Source of the DNA: Cellulophaga sp. BC115SP
GTDB taxonomy: Bacteria; Bacteroidota; Bacteroidia; Cytophagales; Spirosomataceae
Direction: 5' to 3'
Assembly: GCF_009905545.1 (NCBI RefSeq)
Contig: NZ_JAAALB010000015.1
Location: 1 to 64,000 of the forward strand
DNA length: 64,000 nt
Below the pieces are notes generated by a model, which saw only the letters and a list, made by a program, of their open reading frames with translations, did not search any database and was not told the origin of the DNA. The translations under genes and the position numbers were made by a program. Position 1 is the first letter of the stretch; every line of letters begins with the position of its first letter. Shown piece by piece: positions 61,312-64,000 of the stretch.

Positions 61312-62088
61312 ATGTTTTTTGTCCTCTCCAAACTCTTATTTTATATATTCATGCCTATCAGTTTGATAACGATAACGCTTGTCTGGGGCATTGTCACTAA
61401 ATCTTTAAAGCTTAAGAAGCTACTACTTTTGACAAGCTTGGGAATTATCCTCATTTTGGGAAACAGTACGCTCGTCAATTGGGGGTATCATTTATGGGAA
61501 ACACCTCCTCCAGCTAGTCCATTCGCACAACGATATGATGTTGGAATTATTATTTCAGGCGGTATGATGATGAATCGAACAAGTACCAAAGAGCAGATTT
61601 TTACAGGAAAAACGGCCGATAGGTTTCTTCAACCTTTAAGAATGTATAAAAAAGGGCTTTTGAAAAAGATTATTATTTCGGGCGGAGATGTCAGTATTAA
61701 TCCATTAAGCGATGAACATGATTCTGAGACCGCTAAAACACAACAAATCTTAATTGAATTAGGGGTAAAACCTGAAGATATTTTACTGGAAACAAAAGCG
61801 CGTAATACACGAGAAAACGCCCTTAACTGCGCACAAATTCTGCGTTCTTTTCCAGAACTCAAAACAAGTGTATTATTCACCTCTGCCTTTCATGGACGAA
61901 GAGCAATTGGTTGTTTCCGAAAAGCAGGCTTAAACACCACTCTATTCAGTTGTGCTGTGCGTGCTGTAGACATAGGATATACACCCGACACACTTATCAT
62001 ACCAAGTGAACAAGCCTTAGCAGAGGCTTATCAGTTAATCCATGAAATAATAGGGTTCTGTGTTTATAAGGCAATGGGGTATTGCTAA
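61312..62088 (+). CDS. YdcF/SanA/ElyC family (DUF218) protein
   Basis: 258 residues. Two N-terminal membrane helices (LLFYIFMPISLITITLVWGI and LLLLTSLGIILILGNSTLV), then the DUF218 domain: YDVGIIISGGMM, TADRFLQPLRMYKKGLLKKI, IIISGGDVS, ILLETKARNTRENALNCAQI and VLFTSAFHGRRAIGCFRKAG. The domain binds a nucleotide-like ligand; ElyC works in undecaprenyl phosphate metabolism. It is placed in the inner membrane with a periplasmic domain. Monocistronic. Confidence 0.92.
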   Translation: MFFVLSKLLFYIFMPISLITITLVWGIVTKSLKLKKLLLLTSLGIILILGNSTLVNWGYHLWETPPPASPFAQRYDVGIIISGGMMMNRTSTKEQIFTGKTADRFLQPLRMYKKGLLKKIIISGGDVSINPLSDEHDSETAKTQQILIELGVKPEDILLETKARNTRENALNCAQILRSFPELKTSVLFTSAFHGRRAIGCFRKAGLNTTLFSCAVRAVDIGYTPDTLIIPSEQALAEAYQLIHEIIGFCVYKAMGYC

Positions 62089-62272
62089 AAGAGAGGGTAA
62101 AAGTAATGCTGATCACTATCAACTTTTGAGTGAAAAGTATATAGTGAAAAACTCACTACCACTCTTCACCCGAAAAATTTTATTTTACAGAAAATCCGTA
62201 AAACTTTATTTCAGTATTGCTTGGCTAGAGCTTTGGCACAATGCCATGAGCTCTAGTTTTTGATTTAGAATC

Positions 62273-63244
62273 TTATCGAAGAATCGATGCCATTCTCAAC
62301 AAATCACTATTGATTAATTTTTTCTTGGTAATAGTGTCGTGAAAAGGTGTGTAAATCAACTCATCATTTACGATACCAGCCATTACATTTTTCTGTCCAT
62401 TCAACAACCCTTCTAACGCACCAAGACCCAAACGGCTTGATAAAATACGGTCATAGGCAGTTGGGCTTCCGCCACGTTGAATGTGACCTAAATTGGTTAC
62501 GCGAATATCAACAGGCACATCGATGGTTGCCTTGATTTTGTCTGCAACCTCAGCCGCATGACCTTCTTCGTCACCCTCTGCTACAATTACAATAGAAGAA
62601 GACTTCTTTCTATCAAAACCAGCTTTCAAAACAGATACCACATCGTCGATAGTTTGTCTTTCTTCAGGAATCAAGATAGACTCAGCACCACCAGAGATAC
62701 CAGACTGCATCGCAATATAACCAGAGTCACGACCCATTACTTCGATAAAGAAGATACGATCATGTGAGTCGGCTGTATCACGGATTTTATCAATAGCGTC
62801 CAAAGCTGTATTTACAGCAGTATCAAAACCGATTGTATAATCGGTACCATACAAATCGTTATCGATAGTTCCTGGCGCACCAACAGTCGGAATTTGGAAT
62901 TCGTTGAAGAAAATCTCAGCTCCAGTAAAAGTACCGTTACCACCAATAGCAATCAAACCGTCGATACCATGTGCTTTTAGCTGATCATAGCCTTTTTTAC
63001 GACCTTCGGGAGTCATAAACTCTTTTGAACGAGCTGATTTCAATATTGTACCACCACGTTGTACGATATTACTTACTGATTGAGAATTAAGAGGAATGAT
63101 ATCACCTTTGATCATTCCGTTGTAGCCTCGGATAATTCCGAACATCTCTAGGCCATAATGTAAACCTCCACGTACAACAGCTCTAATACAAGCGTTCATG
63201 CCTGGAGCATCACCCCCAGAGGTAAATACTGCGACTCTTTTCAT
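62273..63244 (-). CDS. pfkA: ATP-dependent 6-phosphofructokinase
   Basis: 323 residues. Motifs: FTSGGDAPGMNACIRAVVRG binds ATP; GGNGTFTGAEIF the second ATP loop; TIDNDLYGTDYTIGFDTAVN holds the catalytic Asp of TIDND; VMGRDSGYIAMQSG and EGDEEGHA follow, and LGHIQRGGSPTAYDR binds fructose 6-phosphate. The GGDAPG and Gly pattern are those of ATP-type, not pyrophosphate-type, enzymes. It commits sugar to glycolysis. Single gene with a promoter at 63316. Confidence 0.98.
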   Translation of the reverse strand: MKRVAVFTSGGDAPGMNACIRAVVRGGLHYGLEMFGIIRGYNGMIKGDIIPLNSQSVSNIVQRGGTILKSARSKEFMTPEGRKKGYDQLKAHGIDGLIAIGGNGTFTGAEIFFNEFQIPTVGAPGTIDNDLYGTDYTIGFDTAVNTALDAIDKIRDTADSHDRIFFIEVMGRDSGYIAMQSGISGGAESILIPEERQTIDDVVSVLKAGFDRKKSSSIVIVAEGDEEGHAAEVADKIKATIDVPVDIRVTNLGHIQRGGSPTAYDRILSSRLGLGALEGLLNGQKNVMAGIVNDELIYTPFHDTITKKKLINSDLLRMASILR

Positions 63245-63315
63245 ATAGACAATTTATTATTTTTAGTCGGTTAAGCTAAATCCCAAATATTATTTGCTTT
63301 TTATGCAAATCACTG

Positions 63316-63346
63316 CAAATTTATTGCTTAAAAATGACGTTTCGAA
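63316..63346 (-). promoter_or_regulatory. Promoter of pfkA (TTCG-N19-TAAATTTG)
   Basis: On the minus strand TAAATTTG (63316-63323) is an exact -7 box, and TTCG at 63343-63346 is one base from TTTG at the proper 19 bp spacing. About 72 bp before the pfkA ATG. Confidence 0.6.
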
Positions 63347-63946
63347 TCATTTTCGCAAAAAAATAGCGCAAACAGTTGCAAAAGCTCTAATTATATTATT
63401 TTTCCAATTTTTTGTATAATTTTTTCACTCCAAAAATAATACGCTTAGAAATATCCAAGACCTCACTTAAAATTATACAACAATTTTACGAGTATTTTTT
63501 GACTCTAAAAAAAATCTCTTCATTTATCCCAAATCATTATTCGATTTGTACAAGACTTCTTACATTTAGAAATTCTTCGAATTTTCGCTTAAGTTTTGGG
63601 TAGAAAATGAAAGATTTTACATACCTAAGTACCAATATTTAATCGTTTAATCAAAACGTTCTTGCAAAGTAACGGACTAATTAACGAATTTTGTCTTGAA
63701 TTGGGGGTTAGAATAAAATTAAATTATCAAAAAGAAATGAAAATGCTTTATAAAATCGCCGTACAATAATGAATCCATATTTGGAGTTTAATAAACAGTT
63801 CAGCAGCATTAAAGCTCTTTCGAAAATATTAAACCAACCTTATTAAATTTGCACCCACAACTAAGTATTATATTTTTATACTCCTCACACCTACCCGTTA
63901 CCCATACATAATCAAACAATAAAACAACTCATAGGCTTTATAATAC
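63347..63946. other. 600 bp AT-rich intergenic region
   Basis: Long runs of A and T with no protein-like frame and no hairpin with a GC stem. TAAATTTG near 63845 fits a -7 box about 95 bp before the exported-protein ATG at 63947. Unusually long for this compact window; a small RNA cannot be excluded, but I see no structure for it. Confidence 0.4.
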
Positions 63947-64000
63947 ATGTTTAAAAGAATAATTACCCTTCTAAGTATTTGCTTCTTGCCAATTATCTCA
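63947..64000 (+). CDS. N-terminus of an exported protein, cut by window edge
   Basis: ATG at 63947 begins MFKRIITLLSICFLPIIS: positive charges followed by a hydrophobic stretch, a typical signal peptide start. The frame is open to the last base. The product cannot be identified. Confidence 0.55.
   Translation, partial: MFKRIITLLSICFLPIIS

Noticed and set aside
63412-63603. Plus-strand 63-codon ORF after pfkA
   Set aside because: Low-complexity AT-rich frame; no start context, no domain.

Overview
The window reads as a chromosomal segment of an AT-rich member of the Bacteroidota, most likely order Cytophagales (inferred). Lineage marks include a type IX secretion plug protein, a DUF3276 PUR-type protein, DUF4369-type thioredoxins, Bacteroidota-type -7 boxes (TAnnTTTG) with almost no Shine-Dalgarno sites, and a leucyl-tRNA synthetase with a long insertion before KMSKS. 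I see no rRNA, tRNA, CRISPR array or prophage. About 59 genes are supported, including two cut by the window edges and a 48-residue small ORF.

Region by region: 1-2917 is accessory: the end of an IS3-type insertion sequence, a DUF416 protein, an Imm11-like orphan immunity protein, a lipoprotein and a small unknown protein. 3020-9112 is the most unusual part. A TPR histidine kinase converges on a four-gene operon: LuxR-type response regulator, small unknown protein, APH-fold kinase and HopA1-domain protein. The APH plus HopA1 pair is the dehydration machinery known from class V lanthipeptides and thioamitides, so this is a candidate undescribed two-component-controlled RiPP or protein-modification locus without a conventional precursor. 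9543-14738 holds an unknown two-part protein, a sugar transporter/VOC/PfkB kinase operon and a secreted HExxH protein. 14850-22956 holds a MATE exporter, a DinB-type protein, leuS, a TSUP exporter and a DUF695 protein.

23153-32916 is rich in exported hydrolases: a GHL10-like protein, a CBM9-type protein, a GH20 hexosaminidase, two tandem M14 carboxypeptidase-fold proteins (the first without its zinc and catalytic residues) and an L,D-transpeptidase. 33040-43497 is mostly minus-strand housekeeping: Crp/Fnr regulator, Fic AMPylator, alanine dehydrogenase, TsaE, SDR, Sua5/YciO protein, YihY, thioesterase, MltG and an Ldh-type dehydrogenase, with a plus-strand MlaE permease in between. 43618-57839 holds DUF4139-like and DUF502 proteins, a GltB-like FMN protein, a second Crp/Fnr protein, a flavin reductase, an ABC-F ATPase, the T9SS plug, an OmpA lipoprotein, YchF, the PUR protein, RlpA and a DUF58 protein. 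58035-64000 holds two paralogous thioredoxin-like proteins, a YdcF-type protein, pfkA and the start of an exported protein.

Three families of dispersed intergenic repeats run through the window. One pairs an AGACGCAA palindrome with a GC-rich terminator hairpin whose stem shows compensatory changes between copies. A second starts with TAGGCTGTAAGCCGTA. A third is a GTTGGAG/CTCCAAC inverted repeat, present as two copies exactly 150 bp apart upstream of tsaE. They lie mainly at gene 3' ends and resemble REP or MITE elements.
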